Positions 1-8,978 of a stretch of DNA of 40,050 nt are shown one piece after another (within the stretch, counting starts at the first letter, position 1; every line of letters begins with the position of its first letter). Source of the stretch: Sulfurovum sp. 16-42-52 (lineage in GTDB: Bacteria; Campylobacterota; Campylobacteria; Campylobacterales; Sulfurovaceae); assembly GCA_002281755.1 (NCBI GenBank), contig NCHB01000013.1, positions 1-40,050 on the forward strand, in the 5' to 3' direction. The translations under genes were made by a program, and so were the position numbers. Below the pieces are notes generated by a model. The model was not told the origin of the DNA and did not search any database. It worked only from the letters and a program-made list of their open reading frames with translations.

Positions 1-19
1 TTTGTATTGTTTTTTTCAT
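1..19 (-). CDS. 5' end of a gene running off the left edge
   Basis: An ATG at 19-17 (minus strand) opens a frame reading M-K-K-T-I-Q, like the start of a signal peptide. A strong ribosome binding site, AGGAAGGA, lies about 6 nt upstream and overlaps the end of the DUF11 gene, so the two are probably cotranscribed. Only six codons are visible, so nothing can be said about function. Confidence 0.55.
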
Positions 20-31
20 CTTCAATCCTTC

Positions 32-2518
32 CTATCTTTCATTTCTCTTAAGCTGCTCTTCTCTTCTTACAAAGTAAAGTCCTATCATCAGCGTTAAAAG
101 TATCATTACTGTACCCGTAACAACATTCAATGCCGGAGAACCGTCGCTTGAGATATTGTCACAACCACAATCAGGCTGAACAGGTGCAACCGAAATCGTT
201 GCCTGAGCAAAATTACTGTCAGGATCTATATCATCCTGATCCAACCCGCTCAGTGTGGCAAAGTTGATATACGACCCAGATGCTCCGCTAGCCACTGTCG
301 CTGTGACCGTAAGCGTGGCTGTCTGACCTGCATTCAAAGTCCCGACACTCCATGTTTCATCCCCATCAAATGTCCCAACGTCTGCAACAGCAGAAATACT
401 CGTCAAACCTGTCAGCTCTACGATATTTTCCGTGATTTCGACGCCTGTTGCAGTGATTGGGCCGTTATTGACCACAGTGATGGTATAGAAAATTGTCTCA
501 CCCTCAGCAGGCGCAGCGTTATTGACGCTTTTGGTGACCACAAGATCAAGGTTTTCATTGACTGTAATGCTGTTAGATGCATAAACTAGTGTGTCATTTT
601 GTTCTGCACTCGTATAAGCCTCATTGGTCAGCGTTGTCCCTGCCGTATCCGGATTTACGGTTACATTGATGTCGAAACTGCTTGGAACACCTGGCTGCAA
701 GATCAATGCATCATTTGTACAATATATAGTTTCATCACATGTCCAGCCATTGCCTCCGGCACTGAGAAATGTGACACCCTCTGGAAGTGTATCGGTCACG
801 GTAACTCCAGTTGCATTGTCATTACCGATATTGTTCACGATGATTGTGTAGGTGATATCTGCTCCTTCAGGCGGGAAGTTCTGATCAGCTACTTTTTGTA
901 TGGTCAGGATGACTGCGGGTGTGTAGACCGTCAGGTTCGCATCATCCGAAACAGGTGTAGGATTTTCTGTCGCAGATACGGTTGCCACGTTTGAAATCAG
1001 AGTGCCTTCCGTATCTGGACCTACTATAGTTGCGGTAATGTTCAATTCTGCCGAAGCACCTGGTGCAAGTGTGCCAATAAACCATGTTGGATCAACATAG
1101 CTTCCAATCGTTGCATTTGAAGCCCCAGGAACAAGTCCACCAGGCAAAGGATCATTCACTGTAACGTTCGTCGCAGTGTCACTGCCGTTGTTGGTGACCA
1201 CGAGTGTGTAGGTTACATTATCACCTACTCTTGGGGTCTCATTATCCACCGACTTGTCCATCAGCAGCTCCACGACCGGTGCACGGACTGTGAAATCGAT
1301 AGCTGAACATACATCCGTTCGGTTATCTAAATGATCTGCACAGGCTGTGTTTGTCACCGTCTCACCTATGCCAGAATCCACAGTCACAGTAATGCGGATG
1401 ATCGTTGATTCACCTGCTGGTAAATTAAATCCGTTCCATGAAATATCGCCATTTGTTACATCAAACGTTCCGCCAAGAGAGGTATTATTGTCGCCATCGA
1501 CATAGGACACACCTGCAGGCAAAGTATCTGTAAAGACGACATTGGTAGCAGCCGACTGTCCCGCATTTGAAATGATGATACCGTATATAATCGTATCACT
1601 CGTAAGCGGAGTTGTGTCACTCACCCCTTTTTCAACCGTCAAGGTAGCAGGAACAGGACGGATCACCGGGGTGATATCTGCAGTGGAGGAGAGAGGTGTG
1701 GGATTTTCATCTGAAACGACTGTTGCAGTATTGGTATACACCGTACCTGCCGTGCCGCTTACATCCACGATGATAAAGAGCTGTGTTGTTTCTCCAGCAG
1801 CTAGTGTAGCCAGGCTACAATCTACTATGCTGTTCGTCTCTACACAGGTCCATCCTCCACTGCTGTCATAATCAACATATGCCACACCTGAAGGTAATAT
1901 GTCCTGTACCGCTATGTTGCTGGCGCTGTCCGGCCCATTATTGGTAACGGCTATCGTATAGAAGATCGTTGCATCTACATAGGGTGTTGGATTGCTGGCC
2001 GTTTTAGAAATACCCAATGAGACAAGCGGTGTGTAGACCGTGATATTTGCATCATCGCATACAAGTGTCGCATTTTCAACGGAGCTCGTACATACAGTGT
2101 TAGTCAGCGTATCTCCCCACAATGAGGTATTGTCATTGACAGAGGCCACGATCTCAAGACTGCTGCTTGCGCCGTTCAGCAGTACGCCTGAATAGCTGCA
2201 GCTCACAGCTTGTGCGTTATTTGTACATGTCCAATCTGTTCCGCTGTAACTGTCATAGGTCATACCTGCAGGAAGCGTATCGTTTACTACTACACCGCTT
2301 GCAGGATCACCGCTGTTCGTCACGGTGATGGTATAGGTCACGTCATCGCCTACCCGGGGGTTTGCAGTGTCCGCTGTTTTGGTGATATCCAGTTTCACCG
2401 CTGGTGCTGCCAGAGGGCAGGAGCCCATATTGTCATCCACTTGTCCCGGAGGGTTTGTCTCGTTCACCGAAGCATTCATCGTGCTCACATGGTAAGTAAT
2501 TCTCTGGAACGGCAGCAT
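32..2518 (-). CDS. DUF11-repeat surface protein, C-terminal part of a broken gene
   Basis: The 828-residue frame contains six tandem DUF11-type beta-sandwich repeats of about 115-125 residues. Each opens with a K-(T/S)-V/A segment and carries the YTI-V-N-G, DTLP-G-Y and AG-(T/S) hallmarks. The C-terminus has a Cys-Gly-Cys-Asp linker, a GSPALN segment, one membrane helix and a basic RREE-type tail, so the protein should be cell-surface exposed and held by the C-terminus. DUF11 proteins are usually large envelope or adhesion proteins; the substrate is unknown. The frame has no signal peptide of its own and no convincing ribosome binding site at 2518. Its first residues (ITYHVSTMN, QVDDNMG) read as the end of the secreted domain begun by the gene at 2608-3540. 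I infer that both are pieces of one gene of roughly 1170 codons. The 828-aa fragment alone would probably not be exported. Confidence 0.75.
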   Translation of the reverse strand: MLPFQRITYHVSTMNASVNETNPPGQVDDNMGSCPLAAPAVKLDITKTADTANPRVGDDVTYTITVTNSGDPASGVVVNDTLPAGMTYDSYSGTDWTCTNNAQAVSCSYSGVLLNGASSSLEIVASVNDNTSLWGDTLTNTVCTSSVENATLVCDDANITVYTPLVSLGISKTASNPTPYVDATIFYTIAVTNNGPDSASNIAVQDILPSGVAYVDYDSSGGWTCVETNSIVDCSLATLAAGETTQLFIIVDVSGTAGTVYTNTATVVSDENPTPLSSTADITPVIRPVPATLTVEKGVSDTTPLTSDTIIYGIIISNAGQSAATNVVFTDTLPAGVSYVDGDNNTSLGGTFDVTNGDISWNGFNLPAGESTIIRITVTVDSGIGETVTNTACADHLDNRTDVCSAIDFTVRAPVVELLMDKSVDNETPRVGDNVTYTLVVTNNGSDTATNVTVNDPLPGGLVPGASNATIGSYVDPTWFIGTLAPGASAELNITATIVGPDTEGTLISNVATVSATENPTPVSDDANLTVYTPAVILTIQKVADQNFPPEGADITYTIIVNNIGNDNATGVTVTDTLPEGVTFLSAGGNGWTCDETIYCTNDALILQPGVPSSFDINVTVNPDTAGTTLTNEAYTSAEQNDTLVYASNSITVNENLDLVVTKSVNNAAPAEGETIFYTITVVNNGPITATGVEITENIVELTGLTSISAVADVGTFDGDETWSVGTLNAGQTATLTVTATVASGASGSYINFATLSGLDQDDIDPDSNFAQATISVAPVQPDCGCDNISSDGSPALNVVTGTVMILLTLMIGLYFVRREEQLKRNER

Positions 2519-2527
2519 ATTGACCGT

Positions 2528-2617
2528 TTACCATGGCACCTGCCACTCCATTCTAAGGCCATCCGCAGAACCGGCTCCTACAAGTCCTGGTGAAGTTCTA
2601 CAGTTTGTTAAACCGCC
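2528..2617 (-). other. Frameshift and in-frame stop splitting the DUF11 gene
   Basis: The upstream frame reads ...ATLYM and ends at TAA 2610-2608 after two odd codons. A -1 shift near 2617 (as if a GGG run had lost one G) instead gives GGLTNCRTSPGLVGAGSADG followed by LRMEWQVPW, a natural continuation of this domain. That continuation then meets TAA at 2530-2528. The same frame, past this stop, is the frame of the DUF11 gene. Two lesions are therefore needed to restore a single reading frame: one indel and one nonsense change. Confidence 0.7.
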
Positions 2618-3540
2618 ATGTAGAGTGTAGCCGTCGCCTGTCCTACCCACTCCTGAGGCACGGTGGTACCCCCCGGATAAAGCAGTGTTGTACCCTCATC
2701 CGACTGCTGCCAAACCATCGGATCCCCGGCTTGATCTGCCGGTACATAATCACAGATCTCCATTTTGACAGTACCGGTATTCCCTTGCCACCCTGCCACA
2801 AGTGCGATATCACCTGTTTCCATCAGTCCGTCCGCATCGCCGTCTTTATAGAAAAGAAAAGTCTCTGTATTGGTAGTTGATCCGGAACGTTCCGTGTACC
2901 CATATACAAAACCGTTCTCGTCATCCTGTCCGGTCCATACAAAATGTGTTAGGTTTCTTCCTGTGGATTGAATCTCTCCAGTCTGTGTTTTGTTGATATC
3001 ATAATCTGTAATGGTAGAAGAGTCACAAATTCCGTTATCAGGATCAGTAAGCGCCGTAGTCCAGTCATTCATATTTCCGTCGATCGCAATAGGCACTTTG
3101 GTCAAGACGTTGTCCCCTCCACTACAGTCACACGCGGGATCCGGTACCAGCACAAAATTATTCCCTGTACGGTTATCTGCTAAAGATGCTATGGTTACAT
3201 CAAGCGTTCCGTCTATTGGATCTTTAAAAAGCATATTGGTAGGTGGTGTAGGCGTGGAATCTTTTACCGTGTCTCCGTTATTATCTATAAAGACCCGAAA
3301 GTCACCTGTTGTTCCGACATCAAATGAATATGTACCCGAAGATGTTAGTGGCATTTGTATCCATCTGTTTCGCGTGACATTGTACAGTTTTACCCATATG
3401 CCTTCACTGGGGCACACTTCGCCATCCTCTATCGTTCCATTGTCATTGATATCGCAGTATACATTTCCGGAAATTGTCGCTGCAAATAAATTGACGCTAT
3501 ATATGATGCTCAAAATTGTAAATATTCGTAATAATTTCAT
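2608..3540 (-). CDS. Secreted SdrD-B-like protein, N-terminal part of the broken DUF11 gene
   Basis: The 310-residue frame starts with a clear Sec signal peptide (MKLLRIF... ending in LFAA). A Cna-B/SdrD-B-like module follows (residues about 22-110; GNVYCDINDNG is typical of Ca-binding SdrD-B repeats). Then comes a domain running from IDGNMNDW to the end, with the order STGR-LTHF, YTER, FYKDGDADGLMETGD, often found ahead of DUF11 repeats in proteobacterial surface proteins. It has a good start: AGGAAAGG lies just upstream of ATG 3540. The last residues (MAV) are out of register with the domain, which continues in the -1 frame. This is most likely the export-competent front part of the DUF11 protein downstream, now separated from it. 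Whether it is stable alone cannot be judged. Confidence 0.75.
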   Translation of the reverse strand: MKLLRIFTILSIIYSVNLFAATISGNVYCDINDNGTIEDGEVCPSEGIWVKLYNVTRNRWIQMPLTSSGTYSFDVGTTGDFRVFIDNNGDTVKDSTPTPPTNMLFKDPIDGTLDVTIASLADNRTGNNFVLVPDPACDCSGGDNVLTKVPIAIDGNMNDWTTALTDPDNGICDSSTITDYDINKTQTGEIQSTGRNLTHFVWTGQDDENGFVYGYTERSGSTTNTETFLFYKDGDADGLMETGDIALVAGWQGNTGTVKMEICDYVPADQAGDPMVWQQSDEGTTLLYPGGTTVPQEWVGQATATLYMAV

Positions 3541-3706
3541 CTGATACCTTTCCTTTTTACATAAATCTATTTTCTTATGAAAGTCGGCATACTAACCTTC
3601 AAGACTCCTTCTATAATATTTCTACACCTATAGTTTAACCTAAAAAAAATGATTTTAAAATATAAATTTAAATTATACTTAATAGTTATAAAAGAGATAA
3701 AATTGG

Positions 3707-3790
3707 ATGAAGTTTATCATAGGGGTATTAGCAAGAGTATACGAAGATATGACCACAATCGCTAAGAAAGCCTCTTCACTTGCGTCTTAA
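3707..3790 (+). CDS. Possible 27-aa small protein, uncertain
   Basis: In the intergenic region 3541-3818 an ATG at 3707 opens a 27-codon frame (MKFIIGVLARVYEDMTTIAK, then KASSLAS). A TATACT -10-like hexamer at 3674-3679 would start a transcript about 20 nt upstream. There is only a weak GAG ribosome binding site. A frame this short is expected by chance in AT-rich DNA, so this is a candidate only. The remainder of 3541-3818 holds the promoter region of the secreted DUF11-protein front part and nothing else I can support. Confidence 0.2.
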   Translation: MKFIIGVLARVYEDMTTIAKKASSLAS

Positions 3791-3818
3791 AAGAAGAAAT
3801 GAAGAAGAAAGAAGAAAA

Positions 3819-5951
3819 TTACGCTAAAAACTCCGGTGTTGCGAGTTCGACTTTTTTGCCGTTTTGTTCAAGGACTACAACCATTATCTCATCGCCCTCG
3901 CTGTAGCGTTCTGAGAGATTATTGATGCGTTCTTTGGCTACTTTGGAGACATGCAATAGTGCATCAAACCCATCCGGCATCTCTACAAAAACACCGAACT
4001 CTACTATCTTTTTCACTTTTCCTTTGTAGCTTTCACCTACTTTGTATTCGATCTGTTTTTTTACAGGTGCAGAGGTGATGCTTTCGATGTGGGCTTTGGC
4101 TTGCGCTAATTTGCTTTTATCTTCGCCTGAAAGCTTTACGCCCCCCGCATCGCGGTCAAGATCGACAGAGACTTCAAACCGTTCGATGATTTCACGAATC
4201 GTGGCGCCTGCTTTACCGATGATGTCCACAATCTTACTTGGGTGCACCATAAAATGTTCCGTGCTTGGGAGTGCTTGGCTTACTGTAATGTTTTTCCCTG
4301 CTTCTTCCATAATGCCTAAAATATGATTGAGTCCTTGTCGTGCTTTTTGCAGTGCCTCTTTGAGGACAGCCAAGTCGATACCACCGAGTTTCATATCCAT
4401 CTGGAGTGCGGTTATGCCCTGTGCTGTGCCTGCCGCCTTAAAGTCCATATCGCCGTCATGATCTTCAAGCCCCATAATATCAGTCAATACAGCATACCTG
4501 TCACCTTCGCTGACCAAGCCCATCGCAATACCTGCTACCAGGGCTGACGTTTTGACCTCTGCTGCACGCAATGCCAATGCACCCCCGCAAATCGTCGCCA
4601 TAGAAGAAGAACCGTTGCTTTCAAGTATCTCAGAGACGATGCGGATACTCCCGTCATACCCCAGATCCAGTGTAGGCTCCAAGGCTCGTTTTCCCAAATT
4701 GCCATGTCCGAGCTCTCTGCGTCCCGGTGCACCGATAAACTTCGCTTCCCCTACTGAATACCCCGGAAAATTATAATGCACCATAAAGTTCTCCGACTGG
4801 GTACTTTTTTCAGTTATCAACTCATACATCTGCGCATCTTTTTTATCTCCAAGCGTCACAGTCACCAAAGCTTGTGTCTGCCCGCGTGTAAAGAGGCAGG
4901 AACCGTGTACAGAGGGTAAAAGATTGGTTTGTATGCTGATGGGTCTTACTTCATCGAGTGCTCTGCCGTCTGCGCGGATATTTTTATCTAAAATCATCGC
5001 TCTTATGACTGTTTTTTTATACGCTTCGAGTACTTTGGTGACTACTTCCTTATCGACCTCTTTACCTTCAGATTCAAGTGCTTCCATAATCTTCGTACGT
5101 ATTTTTTTAAGCTCTGTGGAACGTTCGCTTTTTGCCATATGTGATATTGCTTTTTCAACCTCATTGGCATAGGTGTTTTCAATCCAGGCATAGAGTGAAT
5201 CATCACGCTTATCTTGAGTGAAGCAAAGTGATAAAGGTTCTCTTGTAAGCGGGGCAAAAGCTTCAGTGTAAGCAGCAGTTGCTTCATCTATGGCTTGGGC
5301 TGCGATAGCAATCACATCAACAAGTGCCGACTCTTCAAATTCATTGGCACTTTGTCCTGTTGCGCCTGCTGTTGCCATGGTACGCATCTCTATCATCACC
5401 ACATCTTTTCCTGAACCTACTACCAGCAAATCAAGTTCGCTTTTGGCCTGCTGTGCAAGTGTTGGATTGAGTACGATATCCTCTCCATCAGTTCCTACTC
5501 TCACGGCTGCTATACTCGTTGTTACAGGGATATCTGAGACAAATAACGCTGCATTGGCTGCATGCAGTGCGGCTATCTGCATATCTACCTGTGAATCTGC
5601 ACTTACGACCATGACCGTGATGGTGACTGGGTAGTGAAAACCTGCAGGAAACAAAGGACGCAAAGAGCGATCTACAATGCGTGAGGTTAAGGTTTCAAAA
5701 TCACCCGGCTTCGTCTCTCTTTTGATGAAACCGCCAGGGATTTTAGCTGCTGCGTACGCTCTCTCCATATACTGTACCGTCAAAGGAAGGAAATCCTCAT
5801 CTACTGCTTTTTCATCTATAGCAACAGCTGCAATAAGCACTGCTTTGCCCTGTCTGTACATCACTGCACCGCTTGCCTGCTTAGCTACTGTGTTAAACGC
5901 GTATGTTTCTTCAAGATTGTTGGTGGATATCTTTATGATCTGTTCTTTCAT
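3819..5951 (-). CDS. pnp: Polyribonucleotide nucleotidyltransferase (PNPase)
   Basis: A 3'-5' phosphorolytic exoribonuclease of cytoplasmic RNA turnover, degrading RNA with phosphate to nucleoside diphosphates. At 710 residues it is full length (E. coli about 711). The order is as expected: a first RNase PH domain, an all-alpha linker, and a second RNase PH domain with the catalytic HDGDMDFKAAGT segment (two conserved Asp). These are followed by a KH domain with the IGKAG GxxG loop (about residues 563-630) and a C-terminal S1 domain (about 634-705, GVFVEMPDGFDALLH). The start has AAGGAAAC 8 nt upstream. It lies 3 nt after the phosphoribosyltransferase gene and looks like the last gene of the purD-to-pnp run. 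Confidence 0.97.
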   Translation of the reverse strand: MKEQIIKISTNNLEETYAFNTVAKQASGAVMYRQGKAVLIAAVAIDEKAVDEDFLPLTVQYMERAYAAAKIPGGFIKRETKPGDFETLTSRIVDRSLRPLFPAGFHYPVTITVMVVSADSQVDMQIAALHAANAALFVSDIPVTTSIAAVRVGTDGEDIVLNPTLAQQAKSELDLLVVGSGKDVVMIEMRTMATAGATGQSANEFEESALVDVIAIAAQAIDEATAAYTEAFAPLTREPLSLCFTQDKRDDSLYAWIENTYANEVEKAISHMAKSERSTELKKIRTKIMEALESEGKEVDKEVVTKVLEAYKKTVIRAMILDKNIRADGRALDEVRPISIQTNLLPSVHGSCLFTRGQTQALVTVTLGDKKDAQMYELITEKSTQSENFMVHYNFPGYSVGEAKFIGAPGRRELGHGNLGKRALEPTLDLGYDGSIRIVSEILESNGSSSMATICGGALALRAAEVKTSALVAGIAMGLVSEGDRYAVLTDIMGLEDHDGDMDFKAAGTAQGITALQMDMKLGGIDLAVLKEALQKARQGLNHILGIMEEAGKNITVSQALPSTEHFMVHPSKIVDIIGKAGATIREIIERFEVSVDLDRDAGGVKLSGEDKSKLAQAKAHIESITSAPVKKQIEYKVGESYKGKVKKIVEFGVFVEMPDGFDALLHVSKVAKERINNLSERYSEGDEIMVVVLEQNGKKVELATPEFLA

Positions 5952-5954
5952 GTA

Positions 5955-6653
5955 TTACTGTTTCCTTTGTTTTGCTTCTTTATTTTTGATTTCATGTGAT
6001 TTGATGATAGAACTTATTGCTTCAAAATCCAATTGCTCAAACTGTTTATAATAGTATTCTATCGAAATATAGTCTTGTATCTTATGAGGGCAAAAGACCT
6101 CATCACACACAGAAAGCAAATTTTGATACACGGTATGGTCTAAAATAGGTGTTGCGATATAGATATTTTTAGCACCTCGTGCGATGACTGATTTTAAGGC
6201 TACGAGCATGGTAAGTCCCGTCTCCACACATTCATCTGCCAAGACAACGTATTTGCCTTCAAGTGAAAGCAGACTATTGCCTTTTCGGTACTTATGCACA
6301 TAGGTCAACACCTCTTCTTCGTATTTTCGCTGTGCTTCACCATAGACATAATCTTCACTGATTTCAAATGCATCAATGAGGGCTTTATGCATGACCACCT
6401 CTTCAGTCTCAGAAACCATTGCAATTGCTACTTCCGGGTTATTGGGTGCAAGGATGGGTTCAGTAAGCAGAATATCCATCTGGGCATCAACTGCTTTGGC
6501 GATCTGATCTGCAAAAAAAACACCCCCTTCGCTTATGCCTATCACAACGGTTTCATTTTGAGAGAGCAATTCAAGCGGTAGTGTATCGATAAGTTGCCTA
6601 GAGGCATCCTGCCTGTCTTCAAAATAAATATTAGGGTTTAAATTGCTGGGCAT
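5955..6653 (-). CDS. Phosphoribosyltransferase-domain protein
   Basis: A 232-residue type I phosphoribosyltransferase-fold protein. The PRPP-binding segment VVLADECVETGLTMLVAL matches the family pattern of hydrophobic residues, acidic pair, then TGLT. The N-terminal half has the FEDRQDASRQL element common to predicted phosphoribosyltransferases such as the MJ/Rv0571-like group. The substrate is not evident; the cytosolic nucleotide context (purD, pnp) is compatible with base salvage or a regulatory role. I chose ATG 6653 because AGGAG stands 7 nt before it; an earlier in-frame ATG at 6695 has no such site. The gene starts inside the 3' end of the J-domain gene (23-nt overlap), implying translational coupling. 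Confidence 0.8.
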   Translation of the reverse strand: MPSNLNPNIYFEDRQDASRQLIDTLPLELLSQNETVVIGISEGGVFFADQIAKAVDAQMDILLTEPILAPNNPEVAIAMVSETEEVVMHKALIDAFEISEDYVYGEAQRKYEEEVLTYVHKYRKGNSLLSLEGKYVVLADECVETGLTMLVALKSVIARGAKNIYIATPILDHTVYQNLLSVCDEVFCPHKIQDYISIEYYYKQFEQLDFEAISSIIKSHEIKNKEAKQRKQ

Positions 6654-6903
6654 GATTTGCTCCTGGGAATTGCTTAGAGATCTCTTGGGCGTCAAAAGTA
6701 TAACGAAACTCTTCTATGTACTTCATCAAAATCTTATAGGCATGGTTCAGTTCTTCCATCTTCTGGGGATCTCCACCTACATCAGGGTGATTTTTTTTTG
6801 CCATAAAACGAAACTGTTTTTTAATATCTGCTTTGGAGATCAGTTTAGGAAGATTGAGTATCTCCAAGGCTTTTTCAATCTCTTCAGCGGGATGGATCAT
6901 CAT
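6631..6903 (-). CDS. Small J-domain protein
   Basis: A 90-residue protein that is little more than a J domain: helix II KKQFRFMAKKNHPDVGG carries the diagnostic HPD tripeptide, followed by helix III (MEELNHAYKILMKYI). J domains stimulate the ATPase of DnaK-type Hsp70s. The absence of a zinc finger or C-terminal substrate domain makes this a co-chaperone adaptor, not DnaJ itself. The start overlaps the lptD stop (ATG at 6903-6901 and TGA at 6902-6900), with AGGGGAG upstream. Its place directly after lptD may hint at a role in envelope-protein folding, but that is only inference from position. Confidence 0.85.
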   Translation of the reverse strand: MMIHPAEEIEKALEILNLPKLISKADIKKQFRFMAKKNHPDVGGDPQKMEELNHAYKILMKYIEEFRYTFDAQEISKQFPGANHAQQFKP

Positions 6904-8978
6904 AGCTGCGGCTCCCCTGTACCAATACTTCCAAAAGGGATAAAGTTCAACTGCATATAAAAGGTATAATCGGTGGTAAAACCGGTAGGTCTTGGCACAA
7001 TGTCTTGTCTAATGGAAGTCACAACGCTCCAGCACTCACGGTTATAGCTGCCTCCTGCGTACCACTGTTTACTCTCTTCTTCATCTATATTGTAAGTAAA
7101 GCCTCCCAAGAGGGTGATTTTTTTATTGTACATATAGCTGCCCCTTAAGTCTATATCATTGGCACTGATGGTATTGATAAAATCGGGCAACGCTTCTTTG
7201 TAGGTATATCCTGCACTTAACGAGTACTCAGTTTCATGGTATGAGATACGCGTAGAGGTATCTCTGATTTTAGAAAATTCGTGCGCATACGTGATATTAT
7301 TATACAAACTCCATTTGTTCCAATTATACTGCATCTCATTGGCGGTATCTGCCAATTTGTATTGCCTGTTCAGGTAATACTTTTGAATCAGCCTTTGGAA
7401 GAATTTCAAATTCATATTTTCATCATAAAAATACTGACCCAGTCTGGCATTATATTGCTCTTCTGGGAGTCCAACCGTGAAGAGTTCTTTTTGTTCTTCA
7501 TCGAGTGATGAAAACTCTAACGGAGACTGCTGTTCGTTTCCTGGTCTGAGATAGACAAAACTAGGCTGCATCACATGGATAAAACCCTCATATTTTTTGG
7601 TCAGGTCGGTAAAAAGTTTTACCTTGTGGATATTGCTGTAGTATTCAAAATCATCATGCACAAATTCGCCGTTACCGAAAAAAAACTTGCTGTAATAAAA
7701 CTCTTCACCCAAAGCAATATTGACATAATCATCAAAAAACGAGGTGGTAAATTCAAGCGGTATCTTCAATGCTGCCTGCTTAAGTGTTGCGCCCTCTTTT
7801 CTGTCAAAATTATTGATCTCAAAATCTGTACTGTAGGTCAGATTGTCCCAGATAAAATGATTGAGATACTTATGAAAACGTGCGGAGGGGAGTACCTGCA
7901 GGGTATCGTCATTGTTTTCTTTTCTTGTATCTATATAATATTTGGCATTAATTCCTGTATAGTAGTCATTGCTATTGGTAAAATAGTTAAACTTAGATTC
8001 CTGAAGGGGAGTGAGTCCAAATTGGTTTAGATTGTTACTTTGCATATTGAGATAATCAATGTCATTGAGCAGCATCGTGTTCAGATAAATACCATCGGTG
8101 AAATCAAAGTCCGATAGATGACTCAATACTCTGGAGGATTCATAATTAAGTTCCAAACCGTAGTGACTGTCATTGATCAATGGATTTGCTTCGGAGTAAG
8201 ATACCTTGTCTTTAAAATATCCTGTTCGTATCTGTCCTGATGAGTAGGCTGAGTCAACAAAACGGAACGTACCGTAAAGCCCTGTACTTCTTGCTGTACG
8301 TATCTGTGGATTGAGCTCCAAATCCATACTGGGAGATATCGCCCAGTAAACAGGCTGCTCATACAACAATCCCTCAGATGATCTGTATCCAAAAGCCGGA
8401 AAGAGAAGCCCTGAACTTCTTTGCTTGTTGGTGCTAAATGACATATAGGGCGTATAGAACATAGGCATATCCCAAAGATAGACTTTTGCATCATACACTT
8501 TCATAAAGTGCGCTTGGCTGTCATACTCTGAACGCTCAAAAAACATTTTCCATAAAGGGTCTGTCGTATCGCAGCTTGAAAGCATCGACGTACCCAACGT
8601 ATAATTTCCCTCTTTTTTATGCACATCATCCGAATAGAGCCATACATCCTGCTTGCTTACCAAAAAAAGTTCATCAAACGTGACCTCATCCGTGTCGGTG
8701 TAGATCTCCATATGATTACTGTGTTCTTTACTTCCTTGATAGCCTATCATCTCAATCTTGCCATCAAGAACCAGTAGTTTTTTTGTTTTATCGTAGTGTG
8801 CTGTATTGGCTCTGATGATGGTGTCTTGATAATAGACCAACACATTCTCTTTGGCATCCACCGTTGTCTTGGTAGACTCAAGATGTTTGGCTGTGATTTC
8901 GATTTTGTTATTTTCTGTAGCGGCGCAAAGCATCTGTATAAAACAAAAGATGCTTGCAAGAAAAAAGCGTTTAGCCAT
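6900..8978 (-). CDS. lptD: LPS assembly outer-membrane protein LptD
   Basis: The outer-membrane translocon component that, with LptE, inserts lipopolysaccharide into the outer leaflet. The 692-residue protein starts with a signal peptide (ending FIQMLCAA). An OstA/LptA-like beta-jellyroll follows (about residues 25-130; ITAKHLESTKTTVDAKENV, YYQDTIIRANTAHYD, LDGKIEMIGY). The LptD barrel then begins around the DVWLYSDD and MLSSCDTTDPLWKM segment, with its characteristic Cys. SFSTNKQRSSGLLFPAFGY is the family's conserved barrel entry. It is somewhat shorter than the E. coli protein (about 784), as is usual in this phylum. Its start overlaps the end of the RDD gene by 8 nt. Confidence 0.93.
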   Translation of the reverse strand: MAKRFFLASIFCFIQMLCAATENNKIEITAKHLESTKTTVDAKENVLVYYQDTIIRANTAHYDKTKKLLVLDGKIEMIGYQGSKEHSNHMEIYTDTDEVTFDELFLVSKQDVWLYSDDVHKKEGNYTLGTSMLSSCDTTDPLWKMFFERSEYDSQAHFMKVYDAKVYLWDMPMFYTPYMSFSTNKQRSSGLLFPAFGYRSSEGLLYEQPVYWAISPSMDLELNPQIRTARSTGLYGTFRFVDSAYSSGQIRTGYFKDKVSYSEANPLINDSHYGLELNYESSRVLSHLSDFDFTDGIYLNTMLLNDIDYLNMQSNNLNQFGLTPLQESKFNYFTNSNDYYTGINAKYYIDTRKENNDDTLQVLPSARFHKYLNHFIWDNLTYSTDFEINNFDRKEGATLKQAALKIPLEFTTSFFDDYVNIALGEEFYYSKFFFGNGEFVHDDFEYYSNIHKVKLFTDLTKKYEGFIHVMQPSFVYLRPGNEQQSPLEFSSLDEEQKELFTVGLPEEQYNARLGQYFYDENMNLKFFQRLIQKYYLNRQYKLADTANEMQYNWNKWSLYNNITYAHEFSKIRDTSTRISYHETEYSLSAGYTYKEALPDFINTISANDIDLRGSYMYNKKITLLGGFTYNIDEEESKQWYAGGSYNRECWSVVTSIRQDIVPRPTGFTTDYTFYMQLNFIPFGSIGTGEPQL

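Noticed and set aside
32-2518. Tandem repeats as a CRISPR or satellite array
   Set aside because: The period (about 350-370 nt) and varied sequence follow protein domains, not direct DNA repeats.
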